A DNA stretch of 64,000 bases from G965215045 sp965215045 (GTDB taxonomy: Bacteria > Pseudomonadota > Gammaproteobacteria > JABABF01): NCBI GenBank assembly GCA_965215045.1, contig OZ244031.1, positions 558,001 through 622,000 on the forward strand, given 5' to 3'. Shown here one piece after another: positions 43,704 to 52,418 of this stretch; position 1 is the stretch's first letter; every line of letters begins with the position of its first letter. The position numbers and the translations under genes are program-made. The notes under the pieces were generated by a model that saw only the letters and a list, made by a program, of their open reading frames with translations, was not told where the DNA came from and ran no database searches.

Positions 43704-44909
43704 TCAGATACCCAGGCTGCTGAATGGCAGTACCTGCAGGCGGTCGCCCACCCTGGTCCCCACGTCCGCCGGCACCCGCACCAGGCAATCGGCGCGCGCT
43801 GCCGCAGACAACAGCCCGGAGCCCTGGTGCGCATCGGGATGCACTTCCCACTCGCCGTCTGCAGCGGCGACCAGGTGCGCACGCAGGTACTCCTCGCGCT
43901 TTGCGGCCGGACGGGCGAAGGCCGCGCGCGCACTAAACCAGGGTGTGTCGACCCGGGACTGTCCCTGCAGGGCCAACAGGCAGGGACGCAACAGCACGCA
44001 GAAGCAGACGAACACCGAGGCGGGGTTGCCCGGCAGGCCGAAAAAAGCCTTGCCATCGATCTCCCCGAAGGCGAAGGGCCGCCCCGGCTTCATGGCAATG
44101 CGCCATAAGCGCAGCACGCCGATCTCCTCCAACACCCGGCGCACGCAATCGCGCTCACCGACCGAGACGCCGCCGCTGCTGATCACGCACTCCGTGCGGG
44201 CACTGAGACTTTGCAGGCTCTCGCGCAAGGCCCGGTCCTCATCCGCGACAATGCCGCCGTCTGCAACTTCCATGCCCAGGGCCTGCACCAGCCCGGTGAT
44301 CATGCCGCGGTTGGCGTCGTAACTGCGACCGGCCTGTAGCGGTGCCCCGGGTTCCAGCAGCTCGTCGCCGGCGGAGAGCACACCCACGCGCAGCGGGCTG
44401 AAGACCTGCACCTCGCCGACGCCCGCCGCCGCCAGCAGCCCCAGATCCTGGGCGCGCAGCCGGTGACCCGCTGCAAACAACAGTGCACCGGCGCGGATAT
44501 CTTCAGCCGCCGGACGCACGTGCGCACCCGGTTGCGGCAGCGAAGAGAAGCGGATTGCGCCGCCGCGCTCTTCGACCTCCTCCTGGGGAACCACTGCATC
44601 CGCACCGGGTGGAATCGGTGCGCCGGTAAAAATTCGCGCCACCGTGCCCGGTGCCAGGGGTGCGGCCAGCGCGCCCGCCGGCAGCCGCTGCGAAACCCGC
44701 AAGGGTTCCGCCGGAAGGGACAGGAGTTCGGCACAACGCACCGCGTACCCGTCGCGGGCGCTGTTGTCGCTGTGCGGGACATCGACCTGCGCATGCCGGG
44801 CCTGGGCCAGCACCCGGGCGTGCGCCCGGGCCAGCGGCAGCCGCTCGGTTTTGCGCGTCGCCTGCAGTGCCGCCCGCATCAGTTGCAGGGCCTGGGACAC
44901 CTGCATCAT
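43704..44909 (-). CDS. moeA: Molybdopterin molybdenumtransferase
   Basis: Inserts molybdate into adenylylated molybdopterin. 401 residues; tandem ATGs at 44909 and 44906, the first overlapping the moaB stop (ATGA). Motifs: PHSDNSARDGYAVR, IFTGAPIPPGADAVVPQE, GVLSAGDELLEPG, ISSGGVSVGERDCVRRVLEE, MKPGRPFAFGEID and FFGLPGNPASVFVCF. Paired with moaB in one transcript, so molybdenum-cofactor enzymes are expected in this organism. Confidence 0.95.
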   Translation of the reverse strand: MMQVSQALQLMRAALQATRKTERLPLARAHARVLAQARHAQVDVPHSDNSARDGYAVRCAELLSLPAEPLRVSQRLPAGALAAPLAPGTVARIFTGAPIPPGADAVVPQEEVEERGGAIRFSSLPQPGAHVRPAAEDIRAGALLFAAGHRLRAQDLGLLAAAGVGEVQVFSPLRVGVLSAGDELLEPGAPLQAGRSYDANRGMITGLVQALGMEVADGGIVADEDRALRESLQSLSARTECVISSGGVSVGERDCVRRVLEEIGVLRLWRIAMKPGRPFAFGEIDGKAFFGLPGNPASVFVCFCVLLRPCLLALQGQSRVDTPWFSARAAFARPAAKREEYLRAHLVAAADGEWEVHPDAHQGSGLLSAAARADCLVRVPADVGTRVGDRLQVLPFSSLGI

Positions 44910-45436
44910 GGAGCGGAGAAACCCTGTAACAGCATGGCGAAATTGCAGGGTGGATGCCGCGAGTCGAGCTGCTCGCGCAGAATCTTTTCCCAGGCCAGGC
45001 GACAGGCACCCGTGGAGCCCGGCAGGCAAAAAACCAGGACGTCGCCCGCCAGTCCCCCCAGGGCGCGCGATTGGATCGTCGCCGAGCCGATCTCTTCCAG
45101 GGAGAGATGGCGAAACAGTTCACCGAAGCCCGGGATCTCCTTGTCCAGCAGGGGCTGCACCGCCTCCGGGGTGCAGTCGCGGCGGGAAAAACCGGTGCCG
45201 CCGGTGCACAGGATTACCTGCGCCCGGGGTTCGGCGAGCCAGCCATTCAAGGTGTCCCGGATCTGCTGCGGGTCATCGGCGACGATGCGCTTGTCATGCA
45301 GGAGGTGTCCCTCCCGCTGCAGCTGTTCACACAGGTAATGCCCCGAGTGATCGTCCGCCTCGCTGCGCGTGTCCGAGACCGTCAGTACGGCGATGCGCAG
45401 CGGGATTTTTTTCTGCGCTGCGCGGGCACCGGACAT
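44906..45436 (-). CDS. moaB: Molybdenum cofactor biosynthesis protein MoaB/Mog family
   Basis: Molybdopterin adenylyltransferase-like domain of 176 residues. Features: LRIAVLTVSDTRSEADDHSG at the N-terminus, VILCTGGTGFSRRDCTPEAV (the MPT-binding TGGTG loop), and LPGSTGACRLAWEKIL. Together with MoeA it finishes the cofactor. MoaB and Mog are close relatives; the length and the GEL(F)RHLSLEEIGSA region suit MoaB. Confidence 0.92.
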   Translation of the reverse strand: MSGARAAQKKIPLRIAVLTVSDTRSEADDHSGHYLCEQLQREGHLLHDKRIVADDPQQIRDTLNGWLAEPRAQVILCTGGTGFSRRDCTPEAVQPLLDKEIPGFGELFRHLSLEEIGSATIQSRALGGLAGDVLVFCLPGSTGACRLAWEKILREQLDSRHPPCNFAMLLQGFSAP

Positions 45437-45451
45437 GGCGGGGGCAGCGTC

Positions 45452-45946
45452 TCAGAAGGGAATGTCGTCCTCGACAAACTCCTCTGCAGCTGCCGCACCG
45501 GGTGCGGTCGCAGAAGCCGTCTTTCCCGCACCGGCGGCCGGTGCAGAAAATGACTGTTCCGCCGCCGGCTCCGGGGGCGATGCCGGAACGCCGCCGCTGT
45601 CGCCGCGTCCGCCCAGCATGGTCATCTGGTCGACCATGACCTCGGTGCTGTAGCGGTCCGCCCCATCCTGGCCGACCCACTTGCGGGTGCGCAGCGAGCC
45701 TTCCAGGTACACCAGCGAGCCCTTGCGCAGCCAGTTTCCGGCGATCTCCGCGAGATTGCCGAACATGGACACACGGTGCCATTCGGTGCGTTCCTGGGGG
45801 TTATTGTCCCGGTCGCGCCACGTCTCCGTGGTGGCGACACTGAGATTGACGACCTGGCTGCCCGAAGGCAGGGTGCGCAATTCAGGGTCAGCACCGCAGC
45901 GACCGACGAGAATCACCTTGTTTACAGATCCTTTTCCTCTTGCCAT
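45452..45946 (-). CDS. ssb: Single-stranded DNA-binding protein
   Basis: OB-fold protein coating single-stranded DNA in replication and repair. 164 residues from ATG 45946. The OB domain runs VNKVILVGRCGADPELRTL to VMVDQMTMLG (residues about 8–110) with NLSVATTETWRD and EWHRVSMFGNLAEIAGNWL. A flexible Ala/Pro/Gly linker leads to the acidic tip VEDDIPF that recruits partner proteins. The MFS gene upstream on the same strand matches a common uvrA–MFS–ssb neighbourhood. Confidence 0.97.
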   Translation of the reverse strand: MARGKGSVNKVILVGRCGADPELRTLPSGSQVVNLSVATTETWRDRDNNPQERTEWHRVSMFGNLAEIAGNWLRKGSLVYLEGSLRTRKWVGQDGADRYSTEVMVDQMTMLGGRGDSGGVPASPPEPAAEQSFSAPAAGAGKTASATAPGAAAAEEFVEDDIPF

Positions 45947-46074
45947 GATTGTTGTTCCTCCACTGGTTTCCTGTGGTAGTCGAATGAATGCGAAGAGACT
46001 GTCCCCTCGCGAATCCTAAAGTCCCGTACCCGGCTGAAAACTGTTCTACTATAACACTACTTGTGCATCCTGCT

Positions 46075-47271
46075 TCACTGCGTCTCCCGGGGAGCGGCGG
46101 GACGGTCACAACGCACTTGCAACAGGAAAAAAACCAGCAGCCAGGCCAGCAGCAGACCGGCACCCAGGCCCAGCAACAGGGGCCTCCCCCACCACATCAG
46201 TACCGCTCCCCCACCGACACCGCCGATAAAAGAACCTGAGAATTGCGCCGTGGTGTAGCAGCCCATCGCCGCCCCGCGCAGTTCCGGGTACTCGCCGGCC
46301 GCCAGGACCGGCAGGGCGGCTTCCATGAGGCTGAAGGCGGTAAAAAACAGCACCAGGCACAGGAGCAGTTGCCAACTCCCGGGGCCGACTCCCAGCCATC
46401 CCAGCGCCACGGCTGCCAGCAGCGCAGACCAGGACAGCGTCTTGTGCACCGCCCGGGCAGAGGCCCGGGAGCGCAACAGGAACGGCAGGCTGAGCAGACC
46501 CACCACGCCCAGCACTCCCAGGTACCATTTCCAGTGTTCCCGCGCCGGTGCTCCCAGGACTTCGACCAGCAGCAGCGGGATGACCATGAAACTCGCGGTC
46601 AATGCCGCGTGTAAAACAAAAATGCCCGAACACCACAGGGCGAAGGACGAACGCCGCAGCAGGTGCAGCAGCGGCAGGGAAACCCGGGCCCGGGGTGGTG
46701 CATCCCCGGGAAACAAGCACCAGACCAGGAGCATGCCCGCCAGGGCCAGGCCCGCATTGCTGAAAAACACGCCCGGCAGACCAAGGTGCGCATCGACCAG
46801 GGGGCCCAGGACCAGTGCCAGGATAAAAGAGCCGCCGATACTCACACCGATCAACGCCATCGCCCCCAGGCGCCGTTCCTCCGGCACCCAGTCACCCACG
46901 CAGGCCAGCAGTACTGCCGCCACCGCTCCCGCACCCTGCAACAAGCGGCCCAGGATCACTCCCTGTATCGAGTCCGCCAGTGCCGCCAACAGGCTGCCCG
47001 CCAGGAAAATTCCCAACCCCAGCAGCAGCACCGGCCGCCGCCCCCAGCGGTCGGACAGCCGGCCCAGGGGAAACTGCAGCAGCACCTGGGTGAGACCGTA
47101 GGCGCCCAGTGCCAGGCCGATGCTAAAAGCGTTGGCACCGGGAAAGTCGCCACTGTAGAGTGGCAGAACCGGCAGAATCATGAACAGCCCCAGCATGCGC
47201 AGTCCATAGAGGCCGGCCAGCCCCGAGACCACGGAGAGCGGGAACTGCGCCGTCCCGGGTGCCCCTTTCAT
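46075..47271 (-). CDS. Major facilitator superfamily transporter (YajR-like)
   Basis: 398 residues with about twelve membrane segments in two halves. The MFS motif between helices 2 and 3 is PLGRLSDRWGRRPVLLLGLG, preceded by GLYGLRMLGLFMILPVLPLY. A second-half repeat is less conserved. Proteins of this type located next to ssb are usually annotated as drug-type or YajR-like transporters; the substrate is unknown. No signal for dedicated regulation is seen. Confidence 0.85.
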   Translation of the reverse strand: MKGAPGTAQFPLSVVSGLAGLYGLRMLGLFMILPVLPLYSGDFPGANAFSIGLALGAYGLTQVLLQFPLGRLSDRWGRRPVLLLGLGIFLAGSLLAALADSIQGVILGRLLQGAGAVAAVLLACVGDWVPEERRLGAMALIGVSIGGSFILALVLGPLVDAHLGLPGVFFSNAGLALAGMLLVWCLFPGDAPPRARVSLPLLHLLRRSSFALWCSGIFVLHAALTASFMVIPLLLVEVLGAPAREHWKWYLGVLGVVGLLSLPFLLRSRASARAVHKTLSWSALLAAVALGWLGVGPGSWQLLLCLVLFFTAFSLMEAALPVLAAGEYPELRGAAMGCYTTAQFSGSFIGGVGGGAVLMWWGRPLLLGLGAGLLLAWLLVFFLLQVRCDRPAAPRETQ

Positions 47272-47492
47272 CGCCGGGCGGACCCGGTCGCTACCGGGGC
47301 GGCCCGGTGCCGGTCCCGGCGGCGCATCGCTAGTGCGTCCACCGGACAGAAAATTGTCGCAGTCCGGGGCTGGAGCCGGCCGGTAGCGGCGGGCAACGGG
47401 TATTTCTGCTGGTCTGATTCACGTCGAAACAGTCTTAAAAATGCCGGCACCGGGTGTATGCTAAAGTAGCGAAGTTTAACCGACCACCCCCC

Positions 47493-48134
47493 ATGTCCCA
47501 TCTCCATGTCCCGGACGGCGTGCTGCCCGCCTGGCTGCTGGCCGCCAGTTGGGTGCTGTTGTGCGCCCTGTTGTTTCTCGCACTGTGGGGGCATCGGCAG
47601 CGCGACACCATCCTGTTGGGCATCTCTGTACCGTTCGTGGTGGCGGCGATGTCCGTGCCGCTGCCCGTGCACCTGAACCTGCTGGTCCTGGTCGGCATCC
47701 TGGCCGGCCCATGGGTCGGCCTGCTCACCGCCTTTCTCAGTGTCAGCATTCTCGCATTGTTCGGGCACGGCGGCCTCAGTGCCATCGCCCTGAACAGCCT
47801 GGTGCTGGGCATCGAACCGATCATGGGCTGGTGGCTGTTCTACGGTTTCCGTCTTGCATTCACCGCCCGCAGCGCGCGCTTGTCGGTATATGGCAGCGCT
47901 GCTTTCGCCACCGCCGGCGCACTGCTGTGTTCCCTGTTATTTTCTTTGCTGGCACTGCTTCTGATCGTGCAATCTGGCGACTTCGCGACAGAGCAATTCC
48001 ACAAGCTGCGCCTGGTCGCCGTCTTTCTGCCCATGGCACTGCTGGCCGGGGTCCTGGAGATGATGGTCACCGGGCTCTGCGTGCTCTACGTCCACCGGGT
48101 GCGCCCGCACCTGGTGCCCGGATGGCCCCCTTGA
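47493..48134 (+). CDS. cbiM: Energy-coupling-factor cobalt/nickel transporter, CbiM-type substrate-binding subunit
   Basis: Integral-membrane S component, 213 residues with six to seven hydrophobic helices. Start chosen at ATG 47493 (MSHLHVPDGVLPAWLLAASW), as CbiM and NikM begin with a metal-binding M-H-I-P-D-G-like motif; here a His sits at position 3 and again at 5. VPFVVAAMSVPLPVHLNLLV and LTAFLSVSILALFGHGGLSA match the family. The upstream frame extension (from 47454) is not family-like. CbiQ and CbiO follow directly; no CbiN or NikN gene was found. No cobalamin riboswitch is seen in 47272–47492, and nothing else is visible there. Confidence 0.88.
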   Translation: MSHLHVPDGVLPAWLLAASWVLLCALLFLALWGHRQRDTILLGISVPFVVAAMSVPLPVHLNLLVLVGILAGPWVGLLTAFLSVSILALFGHGGLSAIALNSLVLGIEPIMGWWLFYGFRLAFTARSARLSVYGSAAFATAGALLCSLLFSLLALLLIVQSGDFATEQFHKLRLVAVFLPMALLAGVLEMMVTGLCVLYVHRVRPHLVPGWPP

Positions 48135-48144
48135 GAGACTGGTC

Positions 48145-48864
48145 ATGAACATCGCACTGGTCGACCACCTGGCGCACAACGGCGACAGCATCGCCCACCG
48201 CATGCCCGCCGGACGCAAGATGCTGCTGGTGGTCCTCCTGCTCGCCGCCATGATCAGCGCGCGGCAGCTGGAGACCGTGCTGGTGTTTTTCGCCCTGTTA
48301 CTGGGGGCGGCCGCAGCACTGCGCATTCCCCTGCGGATACTGTTGCTGCTCTCCGTGTATCCCGCACTGTTCATCGCACTGATCGCCGTCGGCGGTGGCT
48401 TCGGCAACGTGCAGGCCCTGGTCTTCATGCTCTGCAAGGTACTGGCCTGCGCCCTGCTGGGCGTGCTGTTGATCCTCACCACGCCCTACCCGGCGATTAT
48501 GCACAGTGCCGGCCTGCTGCTGCCCAAGCGCCTGCAACAGAGCCTGATGCTGCTCTACCGTTCCCTGTTCATCCTGCTGGACACCCTGGGACACGTTCTC
48601 AACACCCTGCGCCTGCGCAACACCACCCGACGCTGGCGTCCCCTGCACCAGTTGCACTGCCTGGCCACCGCCCTGGGACTGCTGTTCATCCGCGCCTACG
48701 AACTCTCCGAACACTATGCGCGCATCCTGCAGCTGCGCGGCTACGATGGCAAGGCCCTGCTCTACAGCGCGCCGCCATGCAGCCCGCTGCGACAGGCCGC
48801 CTATTCCCTGGCGGTAGGTGTCGCCGCCCTGGTTTTATTCACAGTCCGCTGGCAACAATTGTGA
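48145..48864 (+). CDS. cbiQ: ECF transporter transmembrane subunit CbiQ/EcfT
   Basis: 239 residues, membrane-spanning, linking the CbiM substrate component to the ATPase. Hydrophobic segments include MLLVVLLLAAMISA, VLVFFALLLGAAAAL and LLLLSVYPALFIALIAVGG. The cytoplasmic coupling region has ARILQLRGYDGKALLY, the A-R-G-like EcfT motif that contacts the ATPase. Its stop TGA overlaps the GTG start of cbiO. Confidence 0.88.
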   Translation: MNIALVDHLAHNGDSIAHRMPAGRKMLLVVLLLAAMISARQLETVLVFFALLLGAAAALRIPLRILLLLSVYPALFIALIAVGGGFGNVQALVFMLCKVLACALLGVLLILTTPYPAIMHSAGLLLPKRLQQSLMLLYRSLFILLDTLGHVLNTLRLRNTTRRWRPLHQLHCLATALGLLFIRAYELSEHYARILQLRGYDGKALLYSAPPCSPLRQAAYSLAVGVAALVLFTVRWQQL

Positions 48865-49808
48865 GCACCCACGCCATTTGCGTCCGCGACTTCCGGTTCC
48901 GCCACGAAGACGGCACGGAACTGCATTTCCACGGCGGCGAGATGCGCGTGCAACACGGCGAACGCGCGGTGCTGCTGGGCTGCAACGGCAGTGGCAAAAC
49001 CACCCTGCTCTCGCACATGATCGGCCTGAAAGGCACCCGCAAGGAATGGCCCGTGGAAGTGCTGGGCCTGCATCCACGCCGGGACTTCAAAGAATTGCGC
49101 CGGCGCATCGGCTTCGTGCTGCAAGAGGCCGAACACCAGGTGCTGGGCCCTACCGTGTACGACGACATCGCCTTTTCCCTGCGCTGTTATGAACGCGATG
49201 AAGGCGAAGTGCGGCAGCGCGTGGAAACGATCATGGAACGCTTCGGTATCGACAGCCTGCGCGACCGCGCCCCTCACTGCCTCAGCGGCGGTTCACTGGC
49301 CAAGGTCGCGCTGGCCTCCACCCTGGTGACCCGTCCGGAACTGCTGGTGCTGGACGAACCCTTCACCAACATCGACCCGGTCTGCACCCGGGAGATCATC
49401 GACATATTGAACCAGGTCAACCGCGAACAGGGTGTCACCATCGTCATGACCAACCAGAATATCGAGACCGTGCCGCCACTGGCGGACACCGTGCACCTGA
49501 TGGCCAAGGGCGGCCGTTTTGAGGCCCACGGCAGTCCCGAGGAAGTGTTCTCCGACGTCGAAGCGATGCTGCGCTGCCATATCCATCCGCCGGTGCTGAA
49601 CCGCCTGCAGAGTGAATTGCAAAAACGCGGCATCCGCCTGCAGTCGCCGGTCGACCTGCCGCACGTGGTCGAACAACTGGCGCAACGACTGGGCACCCAG
49701 ACGCCGAAAATACTCGACCCCGCCGCCGGTGCTGACGACCCCGAGGCCAAAGCCGAAGCCAAAGCCGAAGCCGAACAGACACCCCAGCGGGCAGCACCGG
49801 CCCGGTGA
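48861..49808 (+). CDS. cbiO: ECF transporter ATP-binding subunit CbiO (unusual H-loop)
   Basis: ABC ATPase of 315 residues starting with GTG 48861, overlapping cbiQ. Walker A is LLGCNGSGKTTLLSHM, the Q-loop GFVLQEAEHQVLGPTV, the signature LSGGSLAKVALAST, and Walker B LLVLDEPFTNIDP. The switch region, normally T-H-D, reads IVMTNQNIETVPPLADTVHL, so the switch His is replaced by Asn or Gln. A C-terminal extension of about 90 residues ends with a KAEAKAEAEQTPQ low-complexity tail. The stop overlaps nadC. Confidence 0.9.
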   Translation: MSTHAICVRDFRFRHEDGTELHFHGGEMRVQHGERAVLLGCNGSGKTTLLSHMIGLKGTRKEWPVEVLGLHPRRDFKELRRRIGFVLQEAEHQVLGPTVYDDIAFSLRCYERDEGEVRQRVETIMERFGIDSLRDRAPHCLSGGSLAKVALASTLVTRPELLVLDEPFTNIDPVCTREIIDILNQVNREQGVTIVMTNQNIETVPPLADTVHLMAKGGRFEAHGSPEEVFSDVEAMLRCHIHPPVLNRLQSELQKRGIRLQSPVDLPHVVEQLAQRLGTQTPKILDPAAGADDPEAKAEAKAEAEQTPQRAAPAR

Positions 49809-50653
49809 ACAAGACGCGGGTGGCACCGCCGCCAGCCGAAGAAATTCGCGAGCAGGTGCGCCTTGCACTCGCCGAAGACCATGCCGGGGAAGACCTGAGC
49901 GGTGCCCTGGTTGCAGAGACACACCGCGCCCGCGCCGTGTTGAGCTGCCGCGAAGAGATGGTGCTGTGCGGTACCCCCTGGGTGGAAGAAACCTTTGCCC
50001 AGCTCGACCAGAAGGTCCAGCTTCAATGGCGGCATAGCGAGTGCGAACTACTGCCGGCCAACAGTGAAATCCTGCACTTGGAAGGCCCGGCCCGGGCACT
50101 GCTCGCCGGGGAGCGCACCGCGCTGAACTTCCTGCAACTGCTCTCCGGCATTGCCACCTTCTGCAATCGACTGGTGACAGAACTGGCGGGATTGCCCGTA
50201 CTGCTCATGGACACACGCAAGACCCTGCCCGGTCTGCGCAGCGCGCAGAAATACGCGGTGCGCGCCGGCGGCGGCGTCAACCATCGCGCGCACCTGGCCG
50301 CCGCCTACCTGCTCAAGGAAAACCACATCGCCGCCCTGGGTTCGATCGCAGCCGCAGTCCGCCAAGCGCGACGTCAGCACCCGGAAAAAACCCTGGAAGT
50401 GGAAGTGGAAAACTGCGTCCAACTCGAAGAAGCCATCGACGCCGGAGCCGACATCGCCCTCCTCGATAACTTCGGATTGCAGGAGCTGCGCCAGGCAGTG
50501 CGCATCGCCGGGGACCGAATCGTGCTGGAAGCATCCGGCAACATCGATGAGCGCAACGTGCGCGAAGTCGCCGCAACGGGTGTGGCGCGCATCTCCAGCG
50601 GGGCACTGACCAAGAATTGTCGTGCCGCCGACCTGTCCCTGCGTTTTTTCTAA
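49805..50653 (+). CDS. nadC: Nicotinate-nucleotide pyrophosphorylase (quinolinate phosphoribosyltransferase)
   Basis: Converts quinolinate and PRPP to nicotinate mononucleotide in NAD synthesis. 282 residues starting with GTG 49805, overlapping the cbiO stop. Signatures: RTALNFLQLLSGIATFCNRL, LMDTRKTLPGLRSAQKYAVR, AGGGVNHRAHLAAAYLLKEN, EVEVENCVQLEEAIDAGADI, LLDNF and LEASGNIDERNVREVAATGV. Its place at the end of a metal-uptake operon is unusual; ModD relatives also sit near transporters, but the RKTLPGLR and NHR motifs suit NadC. Confidence 0.92.
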   Translation: MNKTRVAPPPAEEIREQVRLALAEDHAGEDLSGALVAETHRARAVLSCREEMVLCGTPWVEETFAQLDQKVQLQWRHSECELLPANSEILHLEGPARALLAGERTALNFLQLLSGIATFCNRLVTELAGLPVLLMDTRKTLPGLRSAQKYAVRAGGGVNHRAHLAAAYLLKENHIAALGSIAAAVRQARRQHPEKTLEVEVENCVQLEEAIDAGADIALLDNFGLQELRQAVRIAGDRIVLEASGNIDERNVREVAATGVARISSGALTKNCRAADLSLRFF

Positions 50654-50744
50654 GAGGGCAAAACCCGGGTCGGGGCCGGTGCCGGACGCGCAGCCGGGCG
50701 GCCACCACCGGCTCCGCCGCGCGCTGCCGCCCGCCGGCAAATAC

Positions 50745-51176
50745 TCACAACCCGACGTACAAGGACCAGTCCTGGAACTCGTCCGCGTCCCCTTCCTCCA
50801 GCAGGTATTCAAAGTACTCGAACAGATCGTCGGTTTCCCCGTCCCCGTTCTCTGCCGCCGCCCCGTTCTCTGCGTCCAATTGCGCCGCCCACGGCAGCGC
50901 AGTCTCCGTCTCCACGGCAAACGGTGGTAACAGCTCCTCGTCCGGCAGGGAGAGAGCACCCAACAGGACCCCGGTCCACAATACGGCCAGGACAAAAGCA
51001 AACGCCGGCACCCAGCGCGCCGGTGAAGACCACAACACCCAGGCGCGGGCACCCAGGCGCGGCGACTGGGAAGAAGCGCGCACCGCCCGGCCCAGGCGCT
51101 CTTGCCAGGAGCGTTCCATCGGCGGCGGGACCATCGCTGCCCGCAGGCTGGGAAAACTTCGGTTTTCAGTCATCAT
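50745..51176 (-). CDS. Membrane protein encoded after an ECF sigma factor (possible anti-sigma or linked factor)
   Basis: 143 residues from ATG 51176 (or the next codon). A basic cytoplasmic part of about 50 residues (ERSWQERLGRAVRASSQSPR) precedes one membrane helix (WVPAFAFVLAVLWTGVLLGA), then a strongly acidic tail (ENGDGETDDLFEYFEYLLEE). The start overlaps the sigma gene by 11 bp. Position and topology suggest an anti-sigma factor, but the zinc-binding His-x3-Cys-x2-Cys motif is missing and no family is recognised. Confidence 0.7.
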   Translation of the reverse strand: MMTENRSFPSLRAAMVPPPMERSWQERLGRAVRASSQSPRLGARAWVLWSSPARWVPAFAFVLAVLWTGVLLGALSLPDEELLPPFAVETETALPWAAQLDAENGAAAENGDGETDDLFEYFEYLLEEGDADEFQDWSLYVGL

Positions 51177-51711
51177 GCAAGTCCTCGAAACGCAGGTTTT
51201 GGCGCCGGAAACTCTCCCGCAAGGCGCGCCGCCCGCGCGCCAGCAGGGACTCCACCGCCTTGGCAGAACGCCGCAGCACGGCCCCGGCTTCGGCGTGACT
51301 CATACCTTCAAAATAACAGAGCCACAAGGCTTCGCGCATGGCCTGCGGCAGTTCTTCCATCAGGCGATGCATCGTGTGCGCCAGTTCTTCATTGCCGCTC
51401 GCGACATCCGGTGCCCCGGGCTCCGTCCCGGACAGTGTCTCTTCCGGCCGCCGGCGGCGCAGTTGGTCGATCGCCGCATTCAGAGTCAAACGATAAAGCC
51501 AGGTTCCCGGCCGGGCCCCTCCCGGCCGCCAGGCGGGACGGCTCCAGACCTTGAGCAACACTTCCTGCACCACGTCCTGGGCCAGGGTGCGCTCGCGTAC
51601 CACCCGCCAGGCCACCCGGTAGAGCTTCTCTCCGTAACGCTGTACCAATTCGTCAAAGGCGGCGTGTTCGCCCCGGGCAATAGCTAACATCAGAGCTTCT
51701 TCACTTCTCAT
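51166..51711 (-). CDS. RNA polymerase ECF-type sigma factor
   Basis: 181 residues from ATG 51711, which overlaps the ampD stop (ATGA). Region 2 is HAAFDELVQRYGEKLYRVAW with RTLAQDVVQEVLLKVWSR (core and -10 binding). Region 4 is ELPQAMREALWLCYFEGMSH then AEAGAVLRRSAKAVESLLAR (-35 recognition helix). The linker between them is Pro/Gly/Arg rich. It is co-encoded with ampD and a small membrane protein, so it may answer to envelope or wall-recycling signals (inference). No ECF-type promoter was identified upstream. Confidence 0.92.
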   Translation of the reverse strand: MRSEEALMLAIARGEHAAFDELVQRYGEKLYRVAWRVVRERTLAQDVVQEVLLKVWSRPAWRPGGARPGTWLYRLTLNAAIDQLRRRRPEETLSGTEPGAPDVASGNEELAHTMHRLMEELPQAMREALWLCYFEGMSHAEAGAVLRRSAKAVESLLARGRRALRESFRRQNLRFEDLHDD

Positions 51712-52322
51712 GCCGCAACGGACAAGGCGGCCCGGTACCGGTCCCAGTCGAAGGTGGCACCGGGGTCACTCTTGCGTCCCGGGGCCACGTCGGCATGTCC
51801 CACAATGCGTTCGGGAGTCAACGCCGGATACTCCCGCAACAGGCAGCGGCTCAGTGCGACCAGGCACTCGTACTGCGCATCCGTGAAGGGGACTGTTTCC
51901 GCACCCTCCAGTTCCACGCCGATACTGAAATCATTGCAAGCACTGCGGCCTTCAAACCGCGAGGTCCCGGCATGCCAGGCCGCCCGGTCAAAAGGCACAT
52001 ACTGGCGCGCCCGCCCATCGCGGCTGATCAGCACGTGGGAGGAGACCCGCAAACCGCAGAGTGCGGCGAGGGCGGGGTGGTCTTCGGCGCGCAACTTGTT
52101 ACAAAACATCCGGTCGATATAGCCGCCGCCGAATTCTCCCGGCGGCAGACTGATACAGTGAATGATCAGCAGGCTGATATCCCGGACGTCCGGGCGCGCA
52201 TGATGATTGGGAGAGGCCATTTGCGGCGTGTCCACCAGGTGATGCGCCCGAATGCAAAACCCGGGAGGCGCGCCAGGCCGCCCGCCGCCATTGGCAACCG
52301 TCCGGTCTTCGCCCACACTCAC
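51708..52322 (-). CDS. ampD: 1,6-anhydro-N-acetylmuramyl-L-alanine amidase
   Basis: Cytoplasmic zinc amidase that recycles cell-wall muropeptides and keeps beta-lactamase inducer low in species with AmpR. 204 residues starting with GTG 52322. Zinc ligands and active-site residues are in LLIIHCISLPPGEFGGGYID, VPFDRAAWHAGTSRFEGRSA, NDFSIGVELEGAETVPFTDA and VGHADVAPGRKSDPG. It heads a three-gene unit with an ECF sigma factor and a membrane protein. Confidence 0.94.
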   Translation of the reverse strand: MSVGEDRTVANGGGRPGAPPGFCIRAHHLVDTPQMASPNHHARPDVRDISLLIIHCISLPPGEFGGGYIDRMFCNKLRAEDHPALAALCGLRVSSHVLISRDGRARQYVPFDRAAWHAGTSRFEGRSACNDFSIGVELEGAETVPFTDAQYECLVALSRCLLREYPALTPERIVGHADVAPGRKSDPGATFDWDRYRAALSVAA

Positions 52323-52418
52323 GCCCTTGCGACTGCCCGGGCCCTGTGCGCTCAGAAGAAGGGCCCCACCTGTGGGGGGAACAAGCGGGACCCCGCCAAA
52401 AGCCTCAGACGCCGACGC

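Noticed and set aside
47272..47492. Cobalamin or NiCo riboswitch upstream of cbiM
   Set aside because: No conserved B12 box or other riboswitch core was recognised by eye in this interval.
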